A DNA stretch of 64,000 nt. Origin: Fasciola hepatica (lineage: Eukaryota > Platyhelminthes > Trematoda > Plagiorchiida > Fasciolidae). The stretch spans positions 4,571,001 through 4,635,000 of the forward strand of contig CANUEZ040000196.1 in assembly GCA_948099385.1 (NCBI GenBank). The letters run 5' to 3'. How positions within the stretch are numbered: the first letter of the stretch is position 1; each line of letters starts with the position of its first letter. The notes under the pieces are model-generated. The model did not search any database, was not told the origin of the DNA, and saw only the letters and a list, made by a program, of their open reading frames with translations. Shown here piece after piece: positions 36,741-49,004 of the stretch. The position numbers and the translations under genes were made by a program.

Positions 36741-38009
36741 TTGTGATTTGGGTGTTCGACTGACATTCGTTCACCCCAACCCTTGTTCGTGTCTCCGAGT
36801 GGGCTCTGTCCATGTGCAATGCTTATGATTCCCTTAGTGGATCAAACAGCTGTACAGTGCTTCCATAATTTTCAATGGTCAGTTCAGTGTTCAAGCTGCA
36901 TGGAGAATCATATTATACAAATCTACTCTGCTACTGCTCTATTGCATTGTATGAGCAATCTGTGTGGATTGTTCATAAGGGAATGCCTTGGTTTTACTTA
37001 GGCCCATAAATAGAGAAGTGATGGAACATAGGATTGGATCGGTGTGCGAGAATTTGGTTGTTACCGTTCAAAGCGAAAGCGAAAGCCGAAGCCAATTTGG
37101 GGATTGTGCTATATCATGTAGTGTATATGTTGATCAATGCGTTGAGACCCATATCGGATAGCCTTGTGATTTGGGTGTTCGACTGACATTCGTTAACCCC
37201 AACCCTTGTTCGTGTCTCCGAGTGGGCTCTGTCCATGTGCAATGCTCATGATTCCCTTAGCGGATCAAACAGCTGTAAAATGCTTCCATAATTTCCAATG
37301 GTCAGTTCCGTGGTCAAGCTGCATGGAGAATCATATTATACAAATCTACTCTGCTACTGCTCTATTGCATTGTATGAGCAATCTGTGTGGATTGTTCATA
37401 AGGGAATGCCTTGGTTTTATTTAGGCCCATAATTAGAGAAGTGATGGAACATAGGATTGGATCGCTGTGCGAGAATTTGGTTGTTACCGTTCAAAGCGAA
37501 AGCGAAAGCCGAAGCCAATTTGGGGATTGTGCTATATCATGTAGTGTATATGTTGAACAAAGCGTTCAGACCCATATCGGATTGCCTTGTGATTTGGGTG
37601 TTCGACTGACATTCGTTCACCCCAACCCTTGTTCGTGTCTCCGAGTGGGCTCTGTCCATGTGCAATGCTCATGATTCCCTTAGCGGATCAAACAGCTGTA
37701 CAGTGCTTCCATAATTTTCAATGGTCAGTTCAGTTTTCAAGCTGCATGGAGAATCATATTATACAAATCTACTCTGCTACTGCTCTATTGCATTGTATGA
37801 GCAATCTGTGTGGATTGTTCATAAGGGAATGCCTTGGTTTTACTTAGGCCCATAAATAGAGAAGTGATGGAACATAGGATTGGATCGCTGTGCGAGAATT
37901 TGGTTGTTACCGTTCAAAGCGAAAGCGAAAGCCGAAGCCAATTTGGGGATTGTGCTATATCATGTAGTGTATATGTTGAACAAAGCGTTCAGACCCATAT
38001 CGGATTGCC
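36741..38009 (+). repeat. Three-monomer block, copy 1 (1,269 bp)
   Basis: The order of monomer types is: CTTAGTGGATC with GCTTATGATT; CTGTAAAATGC with CCGTGGTC; GTTTTCAAGC. The order recurs in the next three monomers. TGATCAATGCG and GGATTGCCTTG are further shared markers. The GATTGCC tail precedes TTGTGATTT, so a stop follows the TTG at once and only the ATG frame is open. Confidence 0.94.
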
Positions 38010-39277
38010 TTGTGATTTGGGTGTTCGACTGAAATTCGTTCACCCCAACCCTTGTTCGTGTCTCCGAGTGGGCTCTGTCCATGTGCAATGCTTATGATTC
38101 CCTTAGTGGATCAAACAGCTGTACAGTGCTTCCATAATTTTCAATGGTCAGTTCAGTGTTCAAGCTGCATGGAGAATCATATTATACAAATCGACTCTGC
38201 TACTGCTCTATTGCATTGTATGAGCAATCTGTGTGGATTGTTCATAAGGGAATGCCTTGGTTTTACTTAGGCCCATAAATAGAGAAGTGATGGAACATAG
38301 GATTGGATCGCTGTGCGAGAATTTGGTTGTTACCGTTCAAAGCGAAAGCGAAAGCCGAAGCCAATTTGGGGATTGTGCTATATCATGTAGTGTATATGTT
38401 GATCAATGCGTTGAGACCCATATCGGATAGCCTTGTGATTTGGGTGTTCGACTGACATTCGTTCACCCCAACCCTTGTTCGTGTCTCCGAGTGGGCTCTG
38501 TCCATGTGCAATGCTCATGATTCCCTTAGCGGATCAAACAGCTGTAAAATGCTTCCATAATTTCCAATGGTCAGTTCCGTGGTCAAGCTGCATGGAGAAT
38601 CATATTATACAAATCTACTCTGCTACTGCTCTATTGCATTGTATGAGCAATCTGTGTGGATTGTTCATAAGGGAATGCCTTGGTTTTACTTAGGCCCATA
38701 AATAGAGAAGTGATGGAACATAGGATTGGATCGCTGTGCGAGAATTTGGTTGTTACCGTTCAAAGCGAAAGCGAAAGCCGAAGCCAATTTGGGGATTGTG
38801 CTATATCATGTAGTGTATATGTTGAACAAAGCGTTCAGACCCATATCGGATTGCCTTGTGATTTGGGTGTTCGACTGACATTCGTTCACCCCAACCCTTG
38901 TTCGTGTCTCCGAGTGGGCTCTGTCCATGTGCAATGCTCATGATTCCCTTAGCGGATCAAACAGCTGTACAGTGCTTCCATAATTTTCAATGGTCAGTTC
39001 AGTTTTCAAGCTGCATGGAGAATCATATTATACAAATCTACTCTGCTACTGCTCTATTGCATTGTATGAGCAATCTGTGTGGATTGTTCATAAGGGAATG
39101 CCTTGGTTTTACTAAGCCCATAAATAGAGAAGTGATGGAACATAGGATTGGATCGCTGTGCGAGAATTTGGTTGTTACCGTTCAAAGCGAAAGCGAAAGC
39201 CGAAGCCAATTTGGGGATTGTGATATAGCATGTAGTGTATATGTTGAACAAAGCGTTGAGACCCATGTGGGATAGCC
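38010..39277 (+). repeat. Three-monomer block, copy 2 (last unit 422 bp)
   Basis: Tandem copy of 36741-38009 with the same marker order. Its last monomer (38856-39277) has lost one base at the stop of the small frame (ACTAAGCCC for ACTTAGGCCC, near 39113). This removes the TAG and joins the frame to the open 3' half, giving a 125-codon frame from the TTG at 38898 to 39275. I treat the fusion as accidental. Confidence 0.93.
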
Positions 39278-39700
39278 TTGTGATTTGGGTGTTCGACTGA
39301 CATTCGTTCACCCCAACCCTTGTTCGTGTCTCCGAGTGGGCTCTGTCCACGTGCAATGCTCATGATTCCCTTAGCGGATCAAAGAGCTGTACAGTGCTTC
39401 CCTAATTTCTAAAGGTCAGTTCAGTGGTCAAGCTGCATGGAGAATCATATTATACAAATCTACTCTGCTACTGCTCTATTGCATTGTATGAGCAATCTGA
39501 GTGGATTGTTCATAAGGGAATGCATTGGTTTTACATAGGCCCATAAATAGAGAAGTGATGGAACATAGGATTGGATCGGTGTGCGAGAATTTGGTTGTTA
39601 CCATTCAAAGCGAAAGCGAAAGCCGAAGCCAATTTGGGGATTGTGCTATATCATGTATTGTATATGTTGAACAAATCGTTGAGACCCATATCTGATAGCC
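39278..39700 (+). repeat. Divergent monomer, partner of 22782
   Basis: It carries GATCAAAGAGCTG, CTTCCCTAATTTCTAAAGG, GTGGTCAAGC, CAATCTGAGTGG, GAATGCATTGG and TTTTACATAGG. TAA in TTCTAAAGG truncates the small frame. It shares five or more rare changes with the monomer at 22782, 39 units away, and with no monomer in between that I could find. Confidence 0.95.
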
Positions 39701-41815
39701 TTGTGATTTGGGTGTTCGACTGACATTCGTTCACCCCAACCCTTGTTCGTGTCTCCGAGTGGGCTCTGTCCATGTGCAATGCTCATGATTCCCTTAGCGG
39801 ATCAAACAGCTGTACAGTGCTTCCATAATTTTCAATGGTCAGTTCAGTTTTCAAGCTGCATGGAGAATCATATTATACAAATCTACTCTGCTACTGCTCT
39901 ATTGCATTGTATGAGCAATCTGTGTGGATTGTTCATAAGGGAATGCCTTGGTTTTACTTAGGCCCATAAATAGAGAAGTGATGGAACATAGGATTGGATC
40001 GGTGTGCGAGAATTTGGTTGTTACCGTTCAAAGCGAAAGCGAAAGCCGAAGCCAATTTGGGGATTGTGCTATATCATGTAGTGTATATGTTGAACAAAGC
40101 GTTCAGACCCATGTGGGATAGCCTTGTGATTTGGGTGTTCGACTGACATTCGTTCACCCCAACCCTTGTTCGTGTCTCCGAGTGGGCTCTGTCCATGTGC
40201 AATGCTCATGTTTCCCTTAGCGGATCAAACAGCTGTACAGTGCTTCCATAATTTTCAATGGTCAGTTCAGTGTTCAAGCTGCATGGAGAATCATATTATA
40301 CAAATCTTCTCTGCTACTGCTCTATTGCATTGTATGAGCATTCTGTGTGGATTGTTCATAAGGGAATGCCTTGGTTTTACTTAGGCCCATAACTAGAGAA
40401 ATGATGGAACATAGGATTGGATCGGTGTGCGAGAATTTGGTTGTTACCGTTCAAAGCGAAAGCGAAAGCCGAAGCCAATTTGGGGATTGTGCTATATCAT
40501 GTAGTGTATATGTTGAACAAAGCGTTCAGACCCATTGCGGATAGCCTTGTGGTTTGGGTGTTCGACTGACATTCGTTCACCCCAACCCTTGTTCGTGTCT
40601 CCGAGTGGGTTCTGTCCATGTGCAATGCTCATGATTCCCTTAGTGGATCAAACAGCTGTACAGTGCTTCCATAATTTTCAATGGTCAGTTCAGTGTTCAA
40701 GCTGCATGGAGAATCATATTATACAAATCTACTCTGCTACTGCTCTATTGCATTGTATGAGCAATCTGTGTGGATTGTTCATAAGGGAATGCCTTGGTTT
40801 TAATTAGGCCCATGAATAGAGAAGTGATGGAACATAGGATTGGATCGGTGTGCGAGAATTTGGTTGTTACCGTTCAAAGCGAAAGCGAAAGCCGAAGCCA
40901 ATTTGGGGATTGTGCTATATCATGTAGTGTATATGTTGAACAAAGCGTTGAGACCCATATCGGATAGCCTTGTGGTTTGGGTGTTCGACTGACATTCGTT
41001 CACCCCAACCCTTGTTCGTGTCTCCGAGTGGGCTCTGTCCATGTGCAATGCTCATGATTCCCTTAGCGGATCAAACAGCTGTACAGTGCTTCCATAATTT
41101 TCAATGGTCAGTTCAGTGTTCAAGCTGCATGGAGAATCATATTATACAAATCTTCTCTGCTACTGCTCTATTGCATTGTATGAGCAATCTGTGTGGATTG
41201 TTCATAAGGGAATGCCTTGGTTTTACTTAGGCCCATAAATAGAGAAGTGATGGAACATAGGATTGGATCGGTGTGCGAGAATTTGGTTGTTACCGTTCAA
41301 AGCGAAAGCGAAAGCCGAAGCCAATTTGGGGATTGTGCTATATCATGTAGTGTATATGTTGAACAAAGCGTTCAGACCCATTGCGGATAGCCTTGTGGTT
41401 TGGGTGTTCGACTGACATTCGTTCACCCCAACCCTTGTTCGTGTCTCCGAGTGGGCTCTGTCCATGTGCAATGCTCATGATTCCCTTAGCGGATCAAACA
41501 GCTGTACAGTGCTTCCATAATTTTCAATGGTCAGTTCAGTGTTCAAGCTGCATGGAGAATCATATTATACAAATCTACTCTGCTACTGCTCTATTGCATC
41601 GTATGAGCAATCTGTGTGGATTGTTCATAAGGGAATGCCTTGGTTTTAATTAGGCCCATGAATAGAGAAGTGATGGAACATAGGATTGGATCGGTGTGCG
41701 AGAATTTGGTCGTTACCGTTCAAAGCGAAAGCGAAAGCCGAAGCCAATTTGGGGATTGTGCTATATCATGTAGTGTATATGTTGAACAAAGCGTTGAGAC
41801 CCATATCGGATAGCC
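39701..41815 (+). repeat. Five exact 423-bp monomers
   Basis: Starts are 39701, 40124, 40547, 40970 and 41393. AAATCTTCTC is at 40124 and 40970. ACCCATTGCGGATAGCC precedes, and AATTAGGCCCATGAATAG follows the small frame of, the monomers at 40547 and 41393. The pair 40124-40969 thus resembles 40970-41815, an older dimer duplication with several differences. Confidence 0.95.
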
Positions 41816-42237
41816 TTCTGGTTTGGGTGTTCGACTGACATTCGTTCACCCCAACCCTTGTTCGTGTCTCCGAGTGGGCTCTGTCCATGTGCAATGCTCA
41901 TGATTCCCTTAGCGGATCAAACAGCTGTACAGTGCTTCCATAATTTTCAATGGTCAGTTCAGTGTTCAAGCTGCATGGAGAATCATATTATACAAATCTA
42001 CTCTGCTACTGCTCTATTGCATTGTATGAGCAATCTGTGTGGATTGTTCATAAGGGAATGCCTTGGTTTTAATTAGGCCCATAATGGAGAAGTGGTGGAA
42101 CATAGGATTGGATCGGTGTGCGAGAATTTGGTTGTTACCGTTCAAAGCGAAAGCGAAAGCCGAAGCCAATTTGGGGATTGTGCTATATCATGTAGTGTAT
42201 ATGTTGAACAAAGCGTTCAGACCCATGTGGGATAGCC
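41816..42237 (+). repeat. Monomer of 422 bp
   Basis: One base is lost just after the small frame (CCCATAATGGAGAAGTGG), near 42082. ACCCATGTGGGATAGCC at the end resembles the tails before 39278 and 40124. The small frame is intact. Confidence 0.94.
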
Positions 42238-43083
42238 TTGTGATTTGGGTGTTCGACTGACATTCGTTCACCCCAACCCTTGTTCGTGTCTCCGAGTGGG
42301 CTCTGTCCATGTGCAATGCTCATGATTCCCTTAGCGGATCAAACAGCTGTACAGTGCTTCCATAATTTTCAATGGTCAGTTCCGTGGTCAAGCTGCATGG
42401 AGAATCATATTATACAAATCTACTCTGCTACTGCTCTATTGCATTGTATGAGCAATCTGTGTGGATTGTTCATAAGGGAATGCCTTGGTTTTAATTAGGC
42501 CCATGAATAGAGAAGTGATGGAACATAGGATTGGATCGGTGTGCGAGAATTTGGTTGTTACCGTTCAAAGCGAAAGCGAAAGCCGAAGCCAATTTGGGGA
42601 TTGTGCTATATCATGTAGTGTATATGTTGAACAAAGCGTTGAGACCCATATGGGATAGCCTTGTGTTTTGGGTGTTCGACTGACATTCGTTCACCCCAAC
42701 CCTTGTTCGTGTCTCCGAGTGGGCTCTGTCCATGTGCAATGCTCATGATTCCCTTTGCGGATCAAACAGCTGTACAGTGCTTCCATAATTTTCAATGGTC
42801 AGTTCAGTGTTCAAGCTGCATGGAGAATCATATTATACAAATCTTCTCTGCTACTGCTCTATTGCTTTGTATGAGCATTCTGTGTGGATTGTTCATAAGG
42901 GAATGCCTTGGTTTTACTTAGGCCCATAAATAGAGAAGTGATGGAACATAGGATTGGATCGGTGTGCGAGAATTTGGTTGTTACCGTTCAAAGCGAAAGC
43001 GGAAGCCGAAGCCAATTTGGGGATTGTGCTATATCATGTAGTGTATATGTTGAACAAAGCGTTCAGACCCATATCGGATAGCC
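42238..43083 (+). repeat. Two exact 423-bp monomers
   Basis: The 42238 monomer is the last CCGTGGTC member to the right. The 42661 monomer has TTGTGTTTTGGG, CCCTTTGCGG, AAATCTTCTC, GCTTTGTATG and GAGCATTCTG. Confidence 0.95.
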
Positions 43084-46000
43084 TTGTGGTTTGGGTGTTC
43101 GACTGACATTCGTTCACCCCAACCCTTGTTCGTGTCTCCGAGTGGGTTCTGTGCATGTGCAATGCTCATGATTCCCTTAGCGGATCATACAGCTGTACAG
43201 TGCTTCCATAATTTTCAATGGTCAGTTCAGTGTTCAAGCTGCATGGAGAATCATATTATACAAATCTACTCTGCTACTGCTCTATTGCATTGTATGAGCA
43301 ATCTGTGTGGATTGGTGATTAAGGGAATGCCTTGGTTGTAATTAGGCCCATGAATAGAGAGGTGATGGAACATAGGATTGGATCGGTGTGCGAGAATTTG
43401 GTTGTTACCGTTCAAAGCGAAAGCGAAAGCCGAAGCCAATTTGGGGATTATGCTATATCATGTAGTGTATATGTTGAACAAAGCGTTCAGACCCATATCG
43501 GATAGCCTTGTGGTTTGGGTGTTCGACTGACATTCGTTCACCCCAATCCTTGTTCGTGTCTCCGAGTGGGCTCTGTCCATGTGCAATGCTCATGATTCCC
43601 TTAGCGGATCATACAGCTGTACAGTGCTTCCATAATTTTCAATGGTCAGTTCAGTGTTCAAGCTGCATGGAGAATCATATTATACAAATCTACTCTGCTA
43701 CTGCTCTATTGCATTGTATGAGCAATCTGTGTGGATTGTTCATAAGGGAATGCCTTGGTTTTACTTAGGCCCATAAATAGAGAAGTGATGGAAAATAGGA
43801 TTGGATCGGTGTGCGAGAATTTGGTTGTTACCGTTCAAAGCGAAAGCGAAAGCCGAAGGCGATTTGGGGATTGTGCTATATCATGTAGTGTATATGTTGA
43901 ACAAAGCGTTCAGACCCATATCGGATAGCCTTGTGGTTTGGGTGTTCGACTGACATTCGTTCACCCCAACCCTTGTTCGTGTCTCCGAGTGGGTTCTGTC
44001 CATATGCAATGCTCATGATTCCCTTAGCGGATCAAACAGCTGTACAGTGCTTCCATAATTTTCAATGGTCAGTTCAGTGTTCAAGCTGCATGGAGAATCA
44101 TATTATACAAATCTACTCTGCTACTGCTCTATTGCATTGTATGAACAATCTGTGTGGATTGTTCATAAGGGAATGCCTTGGTTTTACTTAGGCCCATAAA
44201 TAGAGAAGTGATGGAACATAGGATTGGATCGGTGTGCGAGAATTTGGTTGTTACCGTTCAAAGCGAAAGCGAAAGCCGAAGCCAATTTGGGGATTGTGCT
44301 ATATCATGTAGTGTATATGTTGAACAAAGCGTTCAGACCCATATCGGATAGCCTTGTGGTTTGGGTGTTCGACTGACATTCGTTCACCCCAACCCTTGTT
44401 CGTGTCTCCGAGTGGGCTCTGTCCATGTGCAATTCTAATGCTTTTATAAAGGATCAAACAGCTGTACAGTGCTTCCATAATTTTCAATGGTCAGTTCAGT
44501 TTTCAAGCTGCATGGAGAATCATATTATACAAATCTACTCTGCTACTGCTCTATTGCATTGTGTGAGCAATCTGTGTGGATTGTTCATAAGGGAATGCCT
44601 TGGTTTTACTTAGGCCCATAAATAGAGAAGTGATGGAACATAGGATTGGATCGGTGTGCGAGAATTTGGTTGTTACCGTTCAAAGCGAAAGCGAAAGCCG
44701 AAGCCAATTTGGGGATTGTGCTATATCATGTAGTGTATATGTTGAACAAAGCGTTCAGACCCATATCGGATAGCCTTGTGGTTTGGGTGTTCGACTGAAA
44801 TTCGTTCACCCCAACCCTTGTTCGTGTCCCCGTATGGGCTATGTCCATGTGCAATGCTCATGATTCCCTTAGCGGATCAAACAGCTGTACAGTGCTGCCA
44901 TAATTTTCAATGGTCAGTTCAGTGTTCAAGCTGCATGGAGAATCATATTATACAAATCTACTCTGCTACTGCTCTATTGCATTGTATGAGCAATCTGTGT
45001 GGATTGTTCATAAGGGAATGCCTTGGTTTTACTTAGGCCCATAAATAGAGAGGTGATGGAACATAGGATTGGATCGGTGTGGGAGAATTTGGTTGTTACC
45101 ATTGGAAGCCAAAGCGAAAGCCGAAGCCAATTTGGGGATTGTGCTATATCATGTATTGTATATGTTGAACAAAGCGTTCAGACCCATATGGGATAGCCTT
45201 GTGATTTGGGTGTTCGACTGACATTCGTTCACCCCAACCCTTGTTCGTGTCTCCGAGTGGGCTCTGTCCATGTGCAATTCTAATGCTTTTATTAAAGGAT
45301 CAAACAGCTGTACAGTGCTTCCATAATTTTCAATGGTCAGTTCAGTTTTCAAGCTGCATGGAGAATCATATTATACAAATCTACTCTGCTACTGCTCTAT
45401 TGCATTGTGTGAGCAATCTGTGTGGATTGTTCATAAGGGAATGCCTTGGTTTTACTTAGGCCCATAAATAGAGAAGTGATGGAACATAGGATTGGATCGG
45501 TGTGCGAGAATTTGGTTGTTACCGTTCAAAGCGAAAGCGAAAGCCGAAGCCAATTTGGGGATTGTGCTATATCATGTAGTGTATATGTTGAACAAAGCGT
45601 TGAGACCCATATCGGATTGCCTTGTGATTTGGGTGTTCGACTGACATTCGTTCACCCCAACCCTTGTTCGTGTCTCCGAGTGGGCTCTGTCCATGTGCAA
45701 TGCTCATGATTCCCTTAGCGGATCAAACAGCTGTACAGTGCTGCCATAATTTTCAATGGTCAGTTCAGTGTTCAAGCTGCATGGAGAATCATATTATACA
45801 AATCTACTCTGCTACTGCTCTATTGCATTGTATGAGCAATCTGTGTGGATTGTTCATAAGGGAATGCCTTGGTTTTACACAGGCCCATGAATGGAGAAGT
45901 GATGGAATATAGGATTGGATCGGTGTGCGAGAATTTGATTGTTACCATTCAAAGCGAAAGCGAAAGCTGAAACCAATTTGGGGATTGTGCTATATCATGT

Positions 46001-46890
46001 ATTGTATATGTTGAACAAAGCGTTCAGACCCATATGGGATAGCCTTGTGATTTGGGTGTTCGACTGACATTCGTTCACCCCAACCCTTGTTCGTGTCTCC
46101 GAGTGGGCTCTGTCCATGTGCAATTCTAATGCTTTTATTAAAGGATCAAACAGCTGTACAGTGCTTCCATAATTTTCAATGGTCAGTTCAGTTTTCAAGC
46201 TGCATGGAGAATCATATTATACAAATCTACTCTGCTACTGCTCTATTGCATTGTGTGAGCAATCTGTGTGGATTGTTCATAAGGGAATGCCTTGGTTTTA
46301 CTTAGGCCCATAAATAGAGAAGTGATGGAACATAGGATTGGATCGGTGTGCGAGAATTTGGTTGTTACCGTTCAAAGCGAAAGCGAAAGCCGAAGCCAAT
46401 TTGGGGATTGTGCTATATCATGTAGTGTATATGTTGAACAAAGCGTTGAGACCCATATCGGATTGCCTTGTGATTTGGGTGTTCGACTGACATTCGTTCA
46501 CCCCAACCCTTGTTCGTGTCTCCGAGTGGGCTCTGTCCATGTGCAATGCTCATGATTCCCTTAGCGGATCAAACAGCTGTACAGTGCTGCCATAATTTTC
46601 AATGGTCAGTTCAGTGTTCAAGCTGCATGGAGAATCATATTATACAAATCTACTCTGCTACTGCTCTATTGCATTGTATGAGCAATCTGTGTGGATTGTT
46701 CATAAGGGAATGCCTTGGTTTTACACAGGCCCATGAATGGAGAAGTGATGGAATATAGGATTGGATCGGTGTGCGAGAATTTGATTGTTACCATTCAAAG
46801 CGAAAGCGAAAGCTGAAACCAATTTGGGGATTGTGCTATATCATGTAGTGTATATGTTGAACAAAGTGTTGAGACCGATATCTGATAGCC
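43084..46890 (+). repeat. Nine-monomer segment, its first five units duplicated downstream
   Basis: Starts are 43084 (424 bp; +1 in GGTGATTAAGGG), 43508, 43931, 44354 (422 bp), 44776, 45199, 45622, 46045 and 46468. The first five recur 3,806-3,807 bp downstream: GTTCTGTGCATG with GGTTGTAATTAGG, GGAAAATAGG, CCATATGCAATG, the replaced patch, then CCCCGTATGGGCTATG. Inside it, 45199-45985 and 46045-46835 are an 846-bp dimer duplication sharing GGATTGCC, ACACAGGCCCATGAATGG and GAATATAGG. Confidence 0.93.
44432..44456 (+). other. Replaced ~20-bp patch (first of five)
   Basis: Where nearly all monomers read ATGCTCATGATTCCCTTAGC, this one reads TTCTAATGCTTTTATAAAG. The patch recurs at about 45279-45299, 46125-46145, 48238-48259 and 49506-49528. 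The versions at 45199, 46045 and 49428 keep the unit length and frame; those at 44354 and 48160 are one base shorter. The change is too dense for independent substitutions and the flanks are consensus. Confidence 0.85.
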
Positions 46891-49004
46891 TTGTGGTTTG
46901 GGTGTTCGACTGACATTCGTTCACCCCAACCCTTGTTCGTGTCTCCGAGTGGGTTCTGTGCATGTGCAATGCTCATGATTCCCTTAGCGGATCAAACAGC
47001 TGTACAGTGCTTCCATAATTTTCAATGGTCATTTTCGTGGTCAAGCTGCATGGAGAATCATATTATACAAATCTACTCTGCTACTGCTCTATTGCATTGT
47101 ATGAGCAATCTGTGTGGATTGTTCATAAGGGAATGCCTTGGTTGTAATTAGGCCCATGAATAGAGAAGTGATGGAACATAGGATTGGATCGGTGTGCGAG
47201 AATTTGGTTGTTACCGTTCAAAGCGAAAGCGAAAGCCGAAGCCAATTTGGGGATTATGCTATATCATGTAGTGTATATGTTGAACAAAGCGTTGAGACCC
47301 ATATCGGATAGCCTTGTGGTTTGGGTGTTCGACTGACATTCGTTCACCCCAACCCTTGTTCGTGTCTCCGAGTGGGCTCTGTCCATGTGCAATGCTCATG
47401 ATTCCCTTTGCGGATCAAACAGCTGTACAGTGCTTCCATAATTTTCATCGGTCAGTTCAGTGTTCAAGCTGCATGGAGAATCATATTATACAAATCTACT
47501 CTGCTACTGCTCTATTGCATTGTATGAGCAATCTGTGTGGATTGTTCAGAAGGGAATGCCTTGGTTCTAATTAGGCCCATAAATAGAGAAGTGATGGAAA
47601 ATAGGATTGGATCGGTGTGCGAGAATTTGGTTGTTACCGTTCAAAGCGAAAGCGAAAGCCGAAGGCGATTTGGGGATTGTGCTATATCATGTAGTGTATA
47701 TGTTGAACAAAGCGTTCAGACCCATATCGGATAGCCTTGTGGTTTGGGTGTTCGACTGACATTCGTTCACCCCAACCCTTGTTCGTGTCTCCGAGTGGGT
47801 TCTGTCCATATGCAATGCTCATGATTCCCTTAGCGGATCAAACAGCTGTACAGTGCTTCCATAATTTTCAATGGTCAGTTCAGTGTTCAAGCTGCATGGA
47901 GAATCATATTATACAAATCTACTCTGCTACTGCTCTATTGCATTGTATGAACAATCTGTGTGGATTGTTCATAAGGGAATGCCTTGGTTTTACTTAGGCC
48001 CATAAATAGAGAAGTGATGGAACATAGGATTGGATCGGTGTGCGAGAATTTGGTTGTTACCGTTCAAAGCGAAAGCGAAAGCCGAAGCCAATTTGGGGAT
48101 TGTGCTATATCATGTATTGTATATGTTGAACAAAGCGTTCAGACCCATATCTGATAGCCTTGTGGTTTGGGTGTTCGACTGACATTCGTTCACCCCAACC
48201 CTTGTTCGTGTCTCCGAGTGGGCTCTGTCCATGTGCAATTCTAATGCTTTTATAAAGGATCAAACAGCTGTACAGTGCTTCCATAATTTTCAATGGTCAG
48301 TTCAGTTTTCAAGCTGCATGGAGAATCATATTATACAAATCTACTCTGCTACTGCTCTATTGCATTGTGTGAGCAATCTGTGTGGATTGTTCATAAGGGA
48401 ATGCCTTGGTTTTACTTAGGCCCATAAATAGAGAAGTGATGGAACATAGGATTGGATCGGTGTGCGAGAATTTGGTTGTTACCGTTCAAAGCGAAAGCGA
48501 AAGCCGAAGCCAATTTGGGGATTGTGCTATATCATGTAGTGTATATGTTGAACAAAGCGTTCAGACCCATATCGGATAGCCTTGTGGTTTGGGTGTTCGA
48601 CTGAAATTCGTTCACCCCAACCCTTGTTCGTGTCCCCGTATGGGCTATGTCCATGTGCAATGCTCATGATTCCCTTAGCGGATCAAACAGCTGTACAGTG
48701 CTGCCATAATTTTCAATGGTCAGTTCAGTGTTCAAGCTGCATGGAGAATCATATTATACAAATCTACTCTGCTACTGCTCTATTGCATTGTATGAGCAAT
48801 CTGTGTGGATTGTTCATAAGGGAATGCCTTGGTTTTACACAGGCCCATGAATGGAGAAGTGATGGAACATAGGATTGGATCGGTGTGCGAGAATTTGATT
48901 GTTACCATTCAAAGCGAAAGCGAAAGCTGAAACCAATTTGGGGATTGTGCTATATCATGTAGTGTATATGTTGAACAAAGCGTTGAGACCCATATCTGAT
49001 AGCC
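46891..49004 (+). repeat. Five-monomer copy of 43084-45198
   Basis: Starts are 46891, 47314, 47737, 48160 (422 bp, same patch deletion) and 48582. Differences from the first copy include GTCATTTTCGTGGTC at 46891, TTTCATCGGTC and TTCAGAAGGG at 47314, and ACACAGGCCCATGAATGG at 48582. The first copy's 424-bp length change is absent, so it arose after the duplication or was converted away. Confidence 0.93.

Noticed and set aside
39054..39363. Minus-strand open frames of 62-100 codons (also near 17655, 23525, 44299, 45149, 45995, 48105, 49378)
   Set aside because: They appear only in monomers where a variant removes a stop, show no recognisable domain, and are shadows of the repeat.
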